Below are positions 52,349 to 61,341 of a DNA stretch of 64,000 nucleotides, in pieces. Within the stretch, counting starts at the first letter, position 1; each line of letters opens with the position of its first letter. The notes beneath the pieces were generated by a model. That model had not been told where the DNA came from and made no database searches. It worked only from the letters and a program-made list of their open reading frames with translations. This stretch comes from Limosilactobacillus equigenerosi DSM 18793 = JCM 14505 (GTDB lineage: Bacteria; Bacillota; Bacilli; Lactobacillales; Lactobacillaceae). Made by a program: the position numbers and the translations under genes. Location: contig NZ_BBAS01000007.1 of the NCBI RefSeq assembly GCF_001311375.1, positions 30,925 to 94,924 of the forward strand. Direction: 5' to 3'.

Positions 52349-52484
52349 TATCCCTCCTTAGTCGTGGACCGTTACCTAACAATCGGTAATTTGGTTATTT
52401 AATACACCGCAATTATAACAATGAAACCGCTAACAAGGAAGAAATTACCCCTCTTTTTCAATCAACTTAACGAATTCTTAACTA

Positions 52485-53088
52485 TTACATATTGGGGACT
52501 TGTCCATCATTCGCAGCCCAAATACATTCGCCAATCATCAAATCTGAAAAGCCAGCTTCAAATGACGAATTTTCTGGTGAACAAGCGTACACTCCCACGT
52601 TGACTACCCCGGTGGCGGCAGCTAAATGCGCAATTCGTAATTGTTGGAAATGTTGCCCATCAACTGAAGCTTCCAGGCGAAAATCAGTTTGCCGCCGACT
52701 CAAACGGTACCACATTGTTTTAACGTCACCACTAATTTCTTGGGTCGCCCAATCTGAATAACCACCATTGGTGACCACACTCCCTAAATGTTGCATCGTC
52801 GCCGTTTCATATTCCGTTGATGCTTTTAACCAATTTTCACTATCTTGATAAAGCACCACCCCACATTGATCAAACCGGGTATGACTATCCGTAAACGTGG
52901 TCTTAACGGTTAAAGTAAAAAAAATCATCCGCTACCGCCGTCGTCAAAACAGGCGCATTATCATTAATAAAATGATAGTACGTCTTTTGCCACAAATCAG
53001 TCTGTGGGTTCGTAGTTACTTTTAATTGCTCGCCGGCCATCGTCACTGCTGCTGGTTCCCGTGTCCACGTAAAATCTTTCCAATCCAT
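52485..53088 (-). CDS. DUF1349 family protein (one frameshift)
   Basis: About 200 residues with a concanavalin-like beta-sandwich pattern. The N-terminus MDWKDFTWTREPAAVTMAGEQLKVTTNPQTDLWQ is followed by a T-run shift near 52917, then FTLTVKTTFTDSHTRFDQCGVVLYQDSENWLKASTEYE, VTNGGYSDWATQEI, WYRLSRRQTDFRLEASVDGQHFQQLR and GVYACSPENSSFEAGFSDL, all characteristic of DUF1349. No signal peptide is present, so it is cytoplasmic. The role is unknown; carbohydrate binding is possible from the fold. Confidence 0.85.
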
Positions 53089-53193
53089 TTCCTAATCCTC
53101 ACTTTAATTTTAAATATTATAGCAAGCATTCTAATTGCAGAATAGGGGCAGTTTTGATATGCTTACCGCAAACTAGAATTGAGGTATAACTTT

Positions 53194-54540
53194 ATGCAAC
53201 ACTACCCAAATATTGTAATTGGCTTTGGGAAAGCCGGTAAAACCTTAGCTAAATTTTTAGCCACCCAAGGTCAAGAAGTATTAGTCATTGAACAATCCAA
53301 CCAAATGTATGGTGGTACTTGTATTAACATTGCTTGTTTACCATCTAAACGCTTGGTGATCGCCGCTCACAATGGGGTTCCATTCCCTGACGCCATCGCT
53401 GGTAAAACAGAAATGACCAGCCAATTACGAAACAAGAATTATCATATGTTGGCAGATGAACCAACCATTACCATCCTTGATGGGCATGCGGAATTCATCG
53501 CTGATCACGAATTAGCCGTTACGACTACTAGCGGCGAAGTAATTAATGTTGCTGGCGAACGTATCTTTATTAATACGGGGGCAATTACGCGTGTTCCGGC
53601 TGAAATTCCCGGGATTGCTGACAGCCCATTCTTGTTAACGTCAACAACTTTAATGGAACAAACCGAATTACCGCAAGAATTGGTCATTTTAGGTGGTGGC
53701 TACATCGGCTTGGAAATTGCTTCCATGATGAACCAATTTGGTGCCCACGTGACCGTCTTAGATCGCAATGACCAATTCTTACGCCGCGAAGATGATGATG
53801 TGGCCCAAGCGTTATATGATGACTTAGTCGCCGATGGAATTGACTTTAAACTTGGCGTCACGATCAACCAAGTCATTAACCACGCCGACCAAGCTGAAAT
53901 TGAATACACGGACCATGGGACGACCACTTCCATCACGGCCGATAAATTTGTCGTCGCGATGGGTCGAACTCCGAATACCATGGAACTTGGTTTAGCCAAC
54001 ACTAACATCCAAGTTAATGACCGCCAAGCCATCGTTGTTAACGAACACTTACAAACGAGCGTTGATAATGTTTGGGCAATGGGCGATGTCACTGGTGGCT
54101 TACAATTTACTTACATTTCCCTCGATGACTTCCGCATTGTCAAGGATCAATTATTCGGTGCTGGCGCCCGCACGACCACTAATCGTCCCGCAGTGCCAAC
54201 GAGTGTCTTTACGCAAACGCCACTTACCAACGTGGGGTTAACCGAAAAGGAAGCGCATGCCCAAGGAATTGATTACCTACTCTTCAAATTACCAGTCATG
54301 GCGATTCCAAAGGCAAAAGTAATCGGGAATCAACGTGGATTATATAAAGCATTAGTCAACCCTACTGATCATACGATTTTAGGCGCCACTTTATATGGTG
54401 AGGAATCCTTTGAAATGATTAATTTATTAACTACAGCCATCAATAATCATTTGCCATATGAAACGTTACGAGACCAAATCTACACTCATCCAACAATGAC
54501 TGAAGCGCTTAACGATTTATTTAAAGCCCCACTTCACTAG
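53194..54540 (+). CDS. rclA: RclA-type flavin disulfide oxidoreductase
   Basis: Intact 448-residue homologue of E. coli RclA, a flavoprotein that reduces copper(II) and protects against reactive chlorine. N-terminal FAD site IVIGFGKAGKTLAKFLA, then YGGTCINIACLPSKRLV with the redox-active cysteine pair. The NAD site is LGGGYIGLEIASMMNQFGAHVTVLDR. NVWAMGDVTGGLQFTYISLDDFRIVKDQLFG and YTHPTMTEALNDLF are close to RclA. The ATG at 53194 has GAGG 9 bases upstream and is preferred to a TTG at 53179. No rclR or rclB gene lies nearby. It is followed by a terminator. Confidence 0.88.
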   Translation: MQHYPNIVIGFGKAGKTLAKFLATQGQEVLVIEQSNQMYGGTCINIACLPSKRLVIAAHNGVPFPDAIAGKTEMTSQLRNKNYHMLADEPTITILDGHAEFIADHELAVTTTSGEVINVAGERIFINTGAITRVPAEIPGIADSPFLLTSTTLMEQTELPQELVILGGGYIGLEIASMMNQFGAHVTVLDRNDQFLRREDDDVAQALYDDLVADGIDFKLGVTINQVINHADQAEIEYTDHGTTTSITADKFVVAMGRTPNTMELGLANTNIQVNDRQAIVVNEHLQTSVDNVWAMGDVTGGLQFTYISLDDFRIVKDQLFGAGARTTTNRPAVPTSVFTQTPLTNVGLTEKEAHAQGIDYLLFKLPVMAIPKAKVIGNQRGLYKALVNPTDHTILGATLYGEESFEMINLLTTAINNHLPYETLRDQIYTHPTMTEALNDLFKAPLH

Positions 54541-54573
54541 GCTTGACTTAAACTAAACTTAAAGTGAGATAAT

Positions 54574-54616
54574 AAGACTGCACGGAATAAATATATTTCT
54601 GCGCAGTCTTTTTTTA
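54574..54616 (+). terminator. Terminator of rclA
   Basis: AAGACTGC pairs with GCAGTCTT across a loop of about 20 bases, followed by a T-run. Confidence 0.75.
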
Positions 54617-54644
54617 CTCTTCACAATTAATAGGAGATCTCATT

Positions 54645-55504
54645 ATGCAAACATTAACGAATTTAACTGCACCAATGAAATTAAACAATGGTGTTGAGAT
54701 TCCCGGCTTAGGATTTGGGACTTACCAAACACCCGCCGATGTGACTTATGATGTTGTAACAGAGCCTTAAAGGCTGGCTACCGCCATATTGATACGCCTT
54801 TTTATACGGCAATGAAACTGGCGTTGGCCAAGCCATCAAAGATTCCGGCTTGAAGCGCGAAGATGTCTTCGTAACCAGCAAGCTTTGGAATACTGACCGT
54901 GGTTATGATGAAACCATGGCCGCATTTGAAAAAAACCATGGCTAATCTAGGGCTTGATTATCTTGATTTATACTTAATTCACTGGCCAGCGAACCACAAA
55001 CAATTCGGCGACCAAGCTGATCAAATCAACGCTGATACTTGGCGGGCCTTTGAAGACTTATACAAAGCCGGTAAAATTAAGGCCATTGGGGTATCTAACT
55101 TCATGCCTAATCACTTAGAAAGCTTATTAGCTAATTGCGAAATTAAGCCAATGGTAAACCAAATCGAAGTTCACCCCGGCTGGCCCCAAACCGAAGCAAT
55201 TAATTACTGCCAACGACATGATATTTTAGTTGAAGCGTGGGCACCACTTGGTGAAGCGGCCTCACTCAACAACGATGTAATTAAGACGATTGCTGCCAAG
55301 TACGATCACACTCCCGCCCAAGTTTGCTTACGGTGGGGCATTCAACAAGGCATTTTACCATTACCAAAATCAGTCCACGCCGATTGGATTCAACAAAACA
55401 CAAATATTTTTGACTTTGAATTAACGGCCGACGAAATGGACCAAATTGGTGCATTACGGAATTTAGGGGGCCAATGTAAAGTTCCCGATCAGGTGGACTT
55501 CTAA
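54645..55504 (+). CDS. Aldo/keto reductase (three frameshifts)
   Basis: About 287 residues of an NADPH-dependent carbonyl reductase. N-terminus: [20 protein letters not shown]. Shifts near 54763, 54798 and 54930 must be bridged. In sequence order the catalytic tetrad segments are RHIDTAFLYGNE (Asp, Tyr), VFVTSKLW (Lys) and YLIHWPANH (His), followed by [37 protein letters not shown] and [15 protein letters not shown]. It is similar to 2,5-diketo-gluconate reductase-like enzymes of lactobacilli. The stop overlaps the next ATG by one base, and the following MerR-type gene is a likely regulator. Confidence 0.88.
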
Positions 55505-55944
55505 TGTTAGCACCAGGAAATAAACGAATTAGTACCGTTGCCAAGGAATATTGCTTAGCGGCTTCAACCCTCCGTTTTTACGAGGATCAAGGTTTGTTAC
55601 CAACTTTGAAACGGCTAAATGGGACCCGAATTTTTGATGCTGATGCTTTGCAAGCTTTAGAAGATATTGAATGTCTAAAATTAGTTGGCATGTCAATCGC
55701 GGATATTCGTGATTTCATGAATTTAAAGCGGGCTGGTGATGCCACCTTATCCCAACGCCAACAAATGCTCTCTAACCAACGGCAACACCTTGAAGACCAG
55801 ATTGAGGAATTAAAACAATCCCTAGTGAAGTTAAAACACAAGGAATGGTACTATCAAGAGGCTGCCAAAGCGGGATCCGAAGATATTTTCAGTGATGATT
55901 GTACTACGGAATATTATCGCGCCCATCCCGATGAACAAAAATAG
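55504..55944 (+). CDS. MerR family transcriptional regulator
   Basis: Intact 146-residue regulator. The winged helix-turn-helix is STVAKEYCLAASTLRFYEDQGLLPTLKRLNGTRIF, followed by LQALEDIECLKLVGMSIADIRDFM and a dimerising coiled coil (QRQQMLSNQRQHLEDQIEELKQSLVKLKHKEWYY). No cysteine pattern for metal sensing is visible except one near the end, so it resembles the aldehyde/stress MerR subgroup. It is co-translated with the aldo/keto reductase. Its TAG stop is followed at once by the AGGTCG that opens palindromic array D. Confidence 0.9.
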   Translation: MLAPGNKRISTVAKEYCLAASTLRFYEDQGLLPTLKRLNGTRIFDADALQALEDIECLKLVGMSIADIRDFMNLKRAGDATLSQRQQMLSNQRQHLEDQIEELKQSLVKLKHKEWYYQEAAKAGSEDIFSDDCTTEYYRAHPDEQK

Positions 55945-56472
55945 AGGTCGTGAGGCGGACGTTAAAACCGCCGTATCATAACGTTGAAACTGGCGTTGGC
56001 GGATAGCATATCCGTCGGCGTCAGTTTTGCGTTATGACTAGGTGGTTGTCCGCCGAGCGTAGTTACAATAGAGGTCGTGAGCCACGCACCCGAGAAACCG
56101 TGGCCTAACGTAGACAAGGCGTTGGCACTAGCTATGCTAGGGTCGGCGCCTTTGTCATAGTTAGGCACTAGGCTTCTGCGTGGCGAACGTAGTTAGTATT
56201 AGGTCGTAAGCCGAGCGTAAGAAGCGACGATAGGCTAACTTGGAAACGGGCGCTGACGTGGTAACACGTCGGCGTTCGTTTTCAGTTAGTCCTAGTCGCT
56301 TGCACGGCAATCGTAGTTACAATTAGGTCGCGAGCTCAGCTATCAAAGTCCCCGTTAGGATAACCTAAACCAATCGTTGGGACTAGTGTAACTAGGACCA
56401 GCGGTTGGGTGTAGTTATCCTCGAGGGGACTGCTGAGCGAACGTAGTTAAATCCAGGTCGTGAGCCACGCAT
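55945..56472 (+). repeat. Tandem nested-palindrome array D (four units and a partial) behind the merR gene
   Basis: Units at 55945-56066, 56072-56195, 56201-56320 and 56325-56449, plus a partial one at 56455-56472. Each begins AGGTCGTGAG, AGGTCGTAAG or AGGTCGCGAG and ends CGTAGTTA. Stems differ between units: GCGGAC/GTCCGC with TCATAACG/CGTTATGA; GCCACGCA/TGCGTGGC with CTAGC/GCTAG; AAGCGAC/GTCGCTT with ACGTG/CACGT; GCTCAGC/GCTGAGC with AGTCCCC/GGGGACT and GGATAAC/GTTATCC. TTG on the 5' side and CGG on the 3' side flank the apical stem in most units. The array ends at the brnQ terminator. No ORF explains it. Confidence 0.92.
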
Positions 56473-56511
56473 AAAAGCCACCGACAAGTTCAACTTGCCA
56501 GTGGCTTTTAT
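56473..56511 (-). terminator. Terminator of brnQ
   Basis: AAAAGCCAC pairs with GTGGCTTTT, continued by CAAG/CTTG, around a small loop. Confidence 0.88.
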
Positions 56512-56535
56512 TAGTTTAAAAATTAACTTTATCAA

Positions 56536-57903
56536 TTAGGCTGGAACCGCAACTTTCCTTTTCCGGAGCCAATGACCAACCAATCCCAAAGCTAACCCCA
56601 CCAATGCGGGAACTAACCAAGAAAGTCCTAGACTAGACAATGGTAACGTACTCCGCCACGTAGCCACCATTTGACCAAAGGCTGATTGAGAAACAACAGC
56701 TGGAAAAGCCACTACCATATCACCAAGCGCTGGTACGACTGTTAATAAAACGACAAAGAAGTACACAACGCCATCACGATTAAATAATGGTGAACAAACG
56801 GACAATAAGATTAACACCATCGCCAATGGATATAAGAACATTAACATTGGTGTTGACCATGCAATGATTTGTTGTAACCCAAAGTTAGCCGTTACAAATG
56901 ATGCTAAGGTCGTTAAAAATAACCAAGTTTGATATGAAACCTTGGGGAAATGCTTGTGGAAGTCTTGGGCAAACGCAGCCACTAACCCCACCGCTGTAGT
57001 TAAACAAGTGACCGTGATTAATACCGCTAAAACTACTTGACCAAAGGCGCCACCATAGTAATTCACGATTTGCGTAAAGGCCACCCCACCATCAGCTGAA
57101 ACTTTAAACTTACCTAATGACATGGCTCCAGCCACGATTAACAGTAAGTAGATTAAACCAACCGCGGCCATGCCGAGCAGCCCGGACTTAGCAACAACTT
57201 TTGAAACATCACTGGCCTTCTTTTGGCCCATTTGACGAACCGCATGTACCACCGTCACCCCAAAGGCTAACCCGGCCAAAGCATCCATCGTATTGTAACC
57301 TTCTAAGAACCCATTAACAACTGCCCCGTGTAAGTAAGCACTCGTTACCGCGCCGTTCATTGGATTCCCCAACGGACTTAAGAAGGCGACTAAGAACATT
57401 AAGAATAATAATGCTAAGAACATCGGATTTAAAACTTTCCCGACGTTGGCTAAGATATTATTTTCATGGTAAGAAAAGGCAAACGCTAAGCTAAAGAATA
57501 CTAAGGAAAAAACGAATAAGGCTAAGCTTTGGTGAGCCTTGTCAACGAATGGAGCTACCCCAACCGTAAAGGAAACCGTTGCCGTCCGAGGCGTCCCAAA
57601 TAATGGACCAATCGTTGCGTGAATCAACACCATAAAGGTTAAAGCAAAGCCAACCCCCAATGGTTTCCCCACATCATAAACTCCTTCCGCCCGCGTAACC
57701 GCGATCGCTAGGACTGACAACAGTGGTAATAAGACGGCGGTCACTAAGAACCCCACGGCCGCCCCGGTCCAATGACCACCAGCTAATTGCCCTAAGTGTA
57801 AGGGGAAAATTAAGTTCCCCGCCCCAAAGAACAGTCCGAACAATAATGAACTGACCACAAAATATTCTTTCATGGTTAATTTACGTGATGTTAAATCTGT
57901 CAT
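56536..57903 (-). CDS. brnQ: Branched-chain amino acid carrier BrnQ
   Basis: Intact 455-residue sodium/proton symporter for leucine, isoleucine and valine, with twelve membrane helices. Typical segments are LFGLFFGAGNLIFPLHLGQLAG, IGPLFGTPRTATVSFTVGVAPF, GFLEGYNTMDALAGLAFGVTVVHAVR, VLAVLITVTCLTTAVGLVAAFAQDF and a final LVGHWLRKRK. A T-box leader precedes it, so its expression should respond to uncharged tRNA. It is a monocistronic gene with its own terminator. Confidence 0.95.
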   Translation of the reverse strand: MTDLTSRKLTMKEYFVVSSLLFGLFFGAGNLIFPLHLGQLAGGHWTGAAVGFLVTAVLLPLLSVLAIAVTRAEGVYDVGKPLGVGFALTFMVLIHATIGPLFGTPRTATVSFTVGVAPFVDKAHQSLALFVFSLVFFSLAFAFSYHENNILANVGKVLNPMFLALLFLMFLVAFLSPLGNPMNGAVTSAYLHGAVVNGFLEGYNTMDALAGLAFGVTVVHAVRQMGQKKASDVSKVVAKSGLLGMAAVGLIYLLLIVAGAMSLGKFKVSADGGVAFTQIVNYYGGAFGQVVLAVLITVTCLTTAVGLVAAFAQDFHKHFPKVSYQTWLFLTTLASFVTANFGLQQIIAWSTPMLMFLYPLAMVLILLSVCSPLFNRDGVVYFFVVLLTVVPALGDMVVAFPAVVSQSAFGQMVATWRSTLPLSSLGLSWLVPALVGLALGLVGHWLRKRKVAVPA

Positions 57904-57950
57904 GTTTCTAATCCCTCTCCAGTTTGATTAATAACTTTAGATCGATACAA

Positions 57951-58235
57951 AAAAAACGTCCCAGGAATGAACAATTCGCTCATTCCTGGGACGTTTTCAC
58001 GTGGTACCACCCAGCTTCATCAAGTTGTCGTCAACTCGACCTCATATCTGTAAACGACCAGCCTGTGCACCGGCTAGTGATTTACGCACACGGTAATGGG
58101 TGTCCCCACCAAGACTTGGTTGCCTTGGACTCAAAAGTGATTTTCGTACTACTTAATTCCGATCCTCTCACACCAACCAGGACTCGCTGACGGCTAAGTA
58201 ATCCTACTCTTCTTTCTCAATGTATTCGATCTATT
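57951..58235 (-). promoter_or_regulatory. T-box riboswitch leader of brnQ
   Basis: On the minus strand the leader contains a Stem I region (AGTAGGATTACTT, then AGCGAGTCCTGG), a candidate specifier ATC (58139-58141) in a GAAAATCACTTTTGAG context, the T-box core GGTGGTACCACG (around 58000-58012) and a terminator pairing CGTCCCAGGAATGA with TCATTCCTGGGACG followed by a T-run (57951-57996). The ATC codon suggests isoleucine tRNA sensing, which fits a branched-chain amino acid carrier. The specifier assignment is tentative. Confidence 0.88.
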
Positions 58236-58304
58236 AAAATGATTAACTATAATTTAATCGTTCTTTAACCATCCGTCAAGAGTTTTCTAAGAAAAAAATT
58301 TAAT

Positions 58305-58802
58305 TTAATTGGATAAACTTTCATTATCAGCCTGATGAAAGTAGCGGTACAAATATTCACGGTATGCAAACGCCATAATAATATTCCGGAGCATTTGCTT
58401 TTCATCCGTCTGTTCATGCCCGATTTCAGCTAAAGCCGGTCGTTGGCCTCGCACGTATTCAGTCACATTAGTTAATTCCGCATTGAAATAGTCATAAGCA
58501 ACTGACAAATCATAGGTTTGAGCTTGAATTTGGACCGCCTGCCGTAAATCTTGTTGTTCCAAAACCGTCTTCGCCACGACAATAAATAAGAGCATGGCAA
58601 TTTGATCTCGATAATATAATTTCTTCGTTGGATGTGGAATTAATTGATGTTTAACATAATTACTAACCATGGAATTGGTAATCGTAATACTTGCTAAATC
58701 TTGCGTACAATCCTCAATATAAGCAACTACTTGTTTTAAATACAAGCCCATATTAGGTAATTCTTGATATGTTGGTAAAACTAATTTCACGGTTTTCGTC
58801 AT
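58305..58802 (-). CDS. DUF1836 family protein
   Basis: Intact protein of about 165 residues. The ATG at 58802 (MTKTVKLVLPTYQELPNMGLYLKQV) lies 8 bases from GGAGG, better than the ATG at 58808. ITNSMVSNYVKHQLIPHPTKKLYYRDQIAMLLFIVVAK resembles a MerR-like helix-turn-helix as in DUF1836 proteins, so it may bind DNA. It is divergent from degV, as often seen in lactobacilli. The function is unknown. Confidence 0.85.
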   Translation of the reverse strand: MTKTVKLVLPTYQELPNMGLYLKQVVAYIEDCTQDLASITITNSMVSNYVKHQLIPHPTKKLYYRDQIAMLLFIVVAKTVLEQQDLRQAVQIQAQTYDLSVAYDYFNAELTNVTEYVRGQRPALAEIGHEQTDEKQMLRNIIMAFAYREYLYRYFHQADNESLSN

Positions 58803-58943
58803 CTTCATTGCCTCCTCATTGGTTATTGTACGCAAAATTGAGTCTAAATGTCAAAGAAACTCTGTCATCGGTTTTTGAAAAACCTTTGACACGCCTTTAA
58901 AAACTAGCTATGATAGAATCAAAGTTTATACGAGGTTAAAAAC

Positions 58944-59779
58944 ATGACAATTAAAATTATTACTGACTCCGCTGCAAACTGGTATCAATCAGACATCAAC
59001 GGGCTTCCTCACTCTGTTGCCCCTCTAACTATTTTAGTTGATCAACAGCCTTGGCTCGATGATGGAACAATTGATCAAGTTGCCTTCGCTAAGGCGCTCC
59101 AAACGACAAGCACTAAAACTTCGTCGTCATGTCCCAACATTGGTGAATGGCTAGCTGCCTACGAAGGGCTGATGAAATTTACGTCATTACTATTACCAGT
59201 GGTTTGTCTGGATCATATAACGCCGCCCAACAAGCAGCGACTACTTACCTTCAGGACCATCCTGATGTTAAAATTCACGTCTTCGACAGTCGCTCCGCTG
59301 GTCCCCAAGAGCGTCTGTTAGCGATGAAACTTGCTGACTATCTTAATGCTGGCAAGTCCTTTGAAGAAGTCGTGCCGTTAATGGAACAAGCCATTCAAGC
59401 AACCGACTTATTCTTTGTCTTAGCAGATTTGACGAACTTGGCTAACAACGGCCGGATTAACCCCGCCATTGCCAAGGTAGCGACGCTCATGAATTTCCGC
59501 TTATACGGCACCGCCGATGATCAAGGAAAACTCCAAAAGCTTGGTCAAGTCCGCGGTGGGAAAAAGATGTATACAAAATTAGTAGATGCCTTAATTGAAC
59601 AAGGTTACCGGGGCGGGAAAATGTTAATTGATCATGCTGATGGCTTAGTGGCAGCAAAAAAATACAAGCGCGAACTATTAAGTCGTTTCCCAGATGCTGA
59701 AATTACCATTAATGAATGTGGGGCATTATGTTCCTACTACGCTGAAGCTGGTGGGGTCATGTTTGGATTTGAAAAATAA
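58944..59779 (+). CDS. DegV family fatty-acid-binding protein (one frameshift)
   Basis: About 279 residues. The N-terminus KIITDSAANWYQSDINGLPHSVAPLTILVD is followed by TKTSSSCPNIGEWLAAYE, where a base near 59165 is missing. The other frame then gives DEIYVITITSGLSGSYNAAQQAA and VFDSRSAGPQERLLAMKLADYL. The C-terminal domain has LFFVLADLTNLANNGRINPAIAKVATLMNFR. This is the two-domain DegV fold, which binds a fatty acid and can deliver it to the FakA kinase. The specific role here is unproven. Confidence 0.9.
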
Positions 59780-59790
59780 CTTTATCAACG

Positions 59791-59834
59791 TAAAAAGCGT
59801 TGGCGAATCATTTGATTCGCTAACGCTTTTTTTT
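59791..59834 (+). terminator. Terminator of degV
   Basis: AAAAAGCGTTGGCGAATCA pairs with TGATTCGCTAACGCTTTTT (one mismatch), followed by a T-run. It faces palindromic array E. Confidence 0.9.
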
Positions 59835-59847
59835 GATGGCAACTAAG

Positions 59848-60023
59848 CAACTACGTTCGCTCAGCAGCGCCCACGACCTAATACTAACTACGTTCGCCAC
59901 GCGGAAGCCTAGTGCCTAACTATGACAAAGTCGCCGCCCCTAGCTTTGCTAGTGCCAACGACTTGTCTACGTTAGTCCACGGCTTCCCTTACGCTCGGCT
60001 CACGACCTTAATTTCACGACCTA
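59848..60023 (-). repeat. Nested-palindrome array E behind the uracil permease gene
   Basis: One full unit (59884-60008) and a short partial (about 59848-59880); an extra CGACCTA end motif lies at 60017-60023. Compared with the unit at 35073-35197, an inner stem GGCG/CGCC has become GTCG/CGAC, a paired change that keeps base pairing. The permease stop TAG (60021-60023) is the start of the TAGGTCGTGA motif. Confidence 0.85.
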
Positions 60024-61304
60024 ATTTTCAGAGGCTGCCTGATCAGGCAATACTAAATTTAGTACCATTCCCAAGACCGTGGCTAACGCAATGCTCGTTA
60101 ATTGGAATGAACCAATTTGTAAGTACGCACCCCCAATGCCAATTACTAAGATTACTGAAGCAATTACTAAATTGCGTTTCTTTTCAAAATCAGTGTGGTT
60201 ATCAACTAAGATTCGTAACCCATTCGAAGCAATCATCCCGAATAACAAGAATGAAATCCCACCAATGACTGGGGTTGGAATCGATTGAATTACGGCGGCA
60301 ATCTTTCCAACAAACGAGAAGACAATCGCAAACAAGGCGGCTCCCCCTAAAACAAAGACCGAGTGAACTTTCGTCATCGCTAAGACCCCAATATTTTCAC
60401 CATATGAGGTGGTTGGCGGTCCACCGACAAACCCCGCGATTACACTTGATAACCCATCCCCTAAAAGCGTCCGATGTAACCCCGGATTATGGAAGAAATT
60501 CCGCTTGGTTAATTTGTTTAGCACCATGACGTGACCTAAATGTTCCGTCATCGTCACAAACGCAATTGGTGCCATTGTAATAATTGCCGTTGGATACCAC
60601 TTAAAATCGTAATTAATTCCAACCACATCAAAGGCAGGCAACGCGAACCATGGTGCTTTGGCGACTGCTGATAAATCCACAATCCCACAGGCTAAGGCCA
60701 TTAAGTAACCGGCCACAATACCGAGTAAGACTGGAATCATACTAGCAAACCCTTTTAACCACATATTGAAAATAATCGTAATTACAAGCGTAAAAATGGC
60801 GACGGCAAAGTATTTTAAATCATAGTGGGTATGGTTCAACATCGCATCGTTGGCCGCCGTCGTTGCTAATGATAAACCAATCACAATAATGATGGGACCA
60901 ACTACGATAGGAGGCAATAAACGATCAATCCAATTAGCCCCAAAGTGATAGATTAATACCGCCACAATCAAGTAAACTAAGCCGGCAGCAATTGCCCCTT
61001 GGCCCACCGCCGGATAACCATCAGCTTTCATCAGTGCTTGCATCGTGGCGATAAAAGCAAATGATGAGCCAAGATATGCTGGAATTTTGGCCTTAGTACA
61101 TAAAATGTAAATTAACGTCCCCACCCCAGAGGCGAATAAGGCGATGCTCGGATTCAATCCTACTAACAAGGGAACTAAGACCGTCGAGCCAAACATCGTA
61201 AATAAATGTTGAATTGATAAAATTAACCATTGTTCTGGCCGTGGTCGATCCTGAATATCCAAAATGGCTTCTGGATTCCGATATGAATCAGATTGTGTCA
61301 TCAT
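60021..61304 (-). CDS. Uracil permease (NCS2 family)
   Basis: Intact 427-residue proton symporter with 14 membrane segments. QHLFTMFGSTVLVPLLVGL, AYLGSSFAFIATMQAL, FVTMTEHLGHVMVLNKLTKRNFF and GGPPTTSYGENIGVLAMTKVHSVFVL match UraA/PyrP uracil permeases rather than xanthine permeases. It is preceded by a PyrR-type attenuator, which supports pyrimidine transport. The start is the ATGATG after AAAGGAG. The stop codon is provided by the end motif of array E. Confidence 0.9.
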   Translation of the reverse strand: MMTQSDSYRNPEAILDIQDRPRPEQWLILSIQHLFTMFGSTVLVPLLVGLNPSIALFASGVGTLIYILCTKAKIPAYLGSSFAFIATMQALMKADGYPAVGQGAIAAGLVYLIVAVLIYHFGANWIDRLLPPIVVGPIIIVIGLSLATTAANDAMLNHTHYDLKYFAVAIFTLVITIIFNMWLKGFASMIPVLLGIVAGYLMALACGIVDLSAVAKAPWFALPAFDVVGINYDFKWYPTAIITMAPIAFVTMTEHLGHVMVLNKLTKRNFFHNPGLHRTLLGDGLSSVIAGFVGGPPTTSYGENIGVLAMTKVHSVFVLGGAALFAIVFSFVGKIAAVIQSIPTPVIGGISFLLFGMIASNGLRILVDNHTDFEKKRNLVIASVILVIGIGGAYLQIGSFQLTSIALATVLGMVLNLVLPDQAASEN

Positions 61305-61341
61305 AAACTCCTTTCAGACACCGTCCCCTGTCCAAAAACAA

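Noticed and set aside
55945..56472. Palindromic arrays as integron attC sites or gene-cassette ends
   Set aside because: The units resemble attC in being structure-conserved imperfect palindromes abutting stop codons, and one type even shows GCCTAAC/GTTAGGC. But most units lack the RYYYAAC/GTTRRRY ends, the host genes are housekeeping genes in both orientations, arrays are tandem, and no integrase is seen. I keep it only as an analogy.
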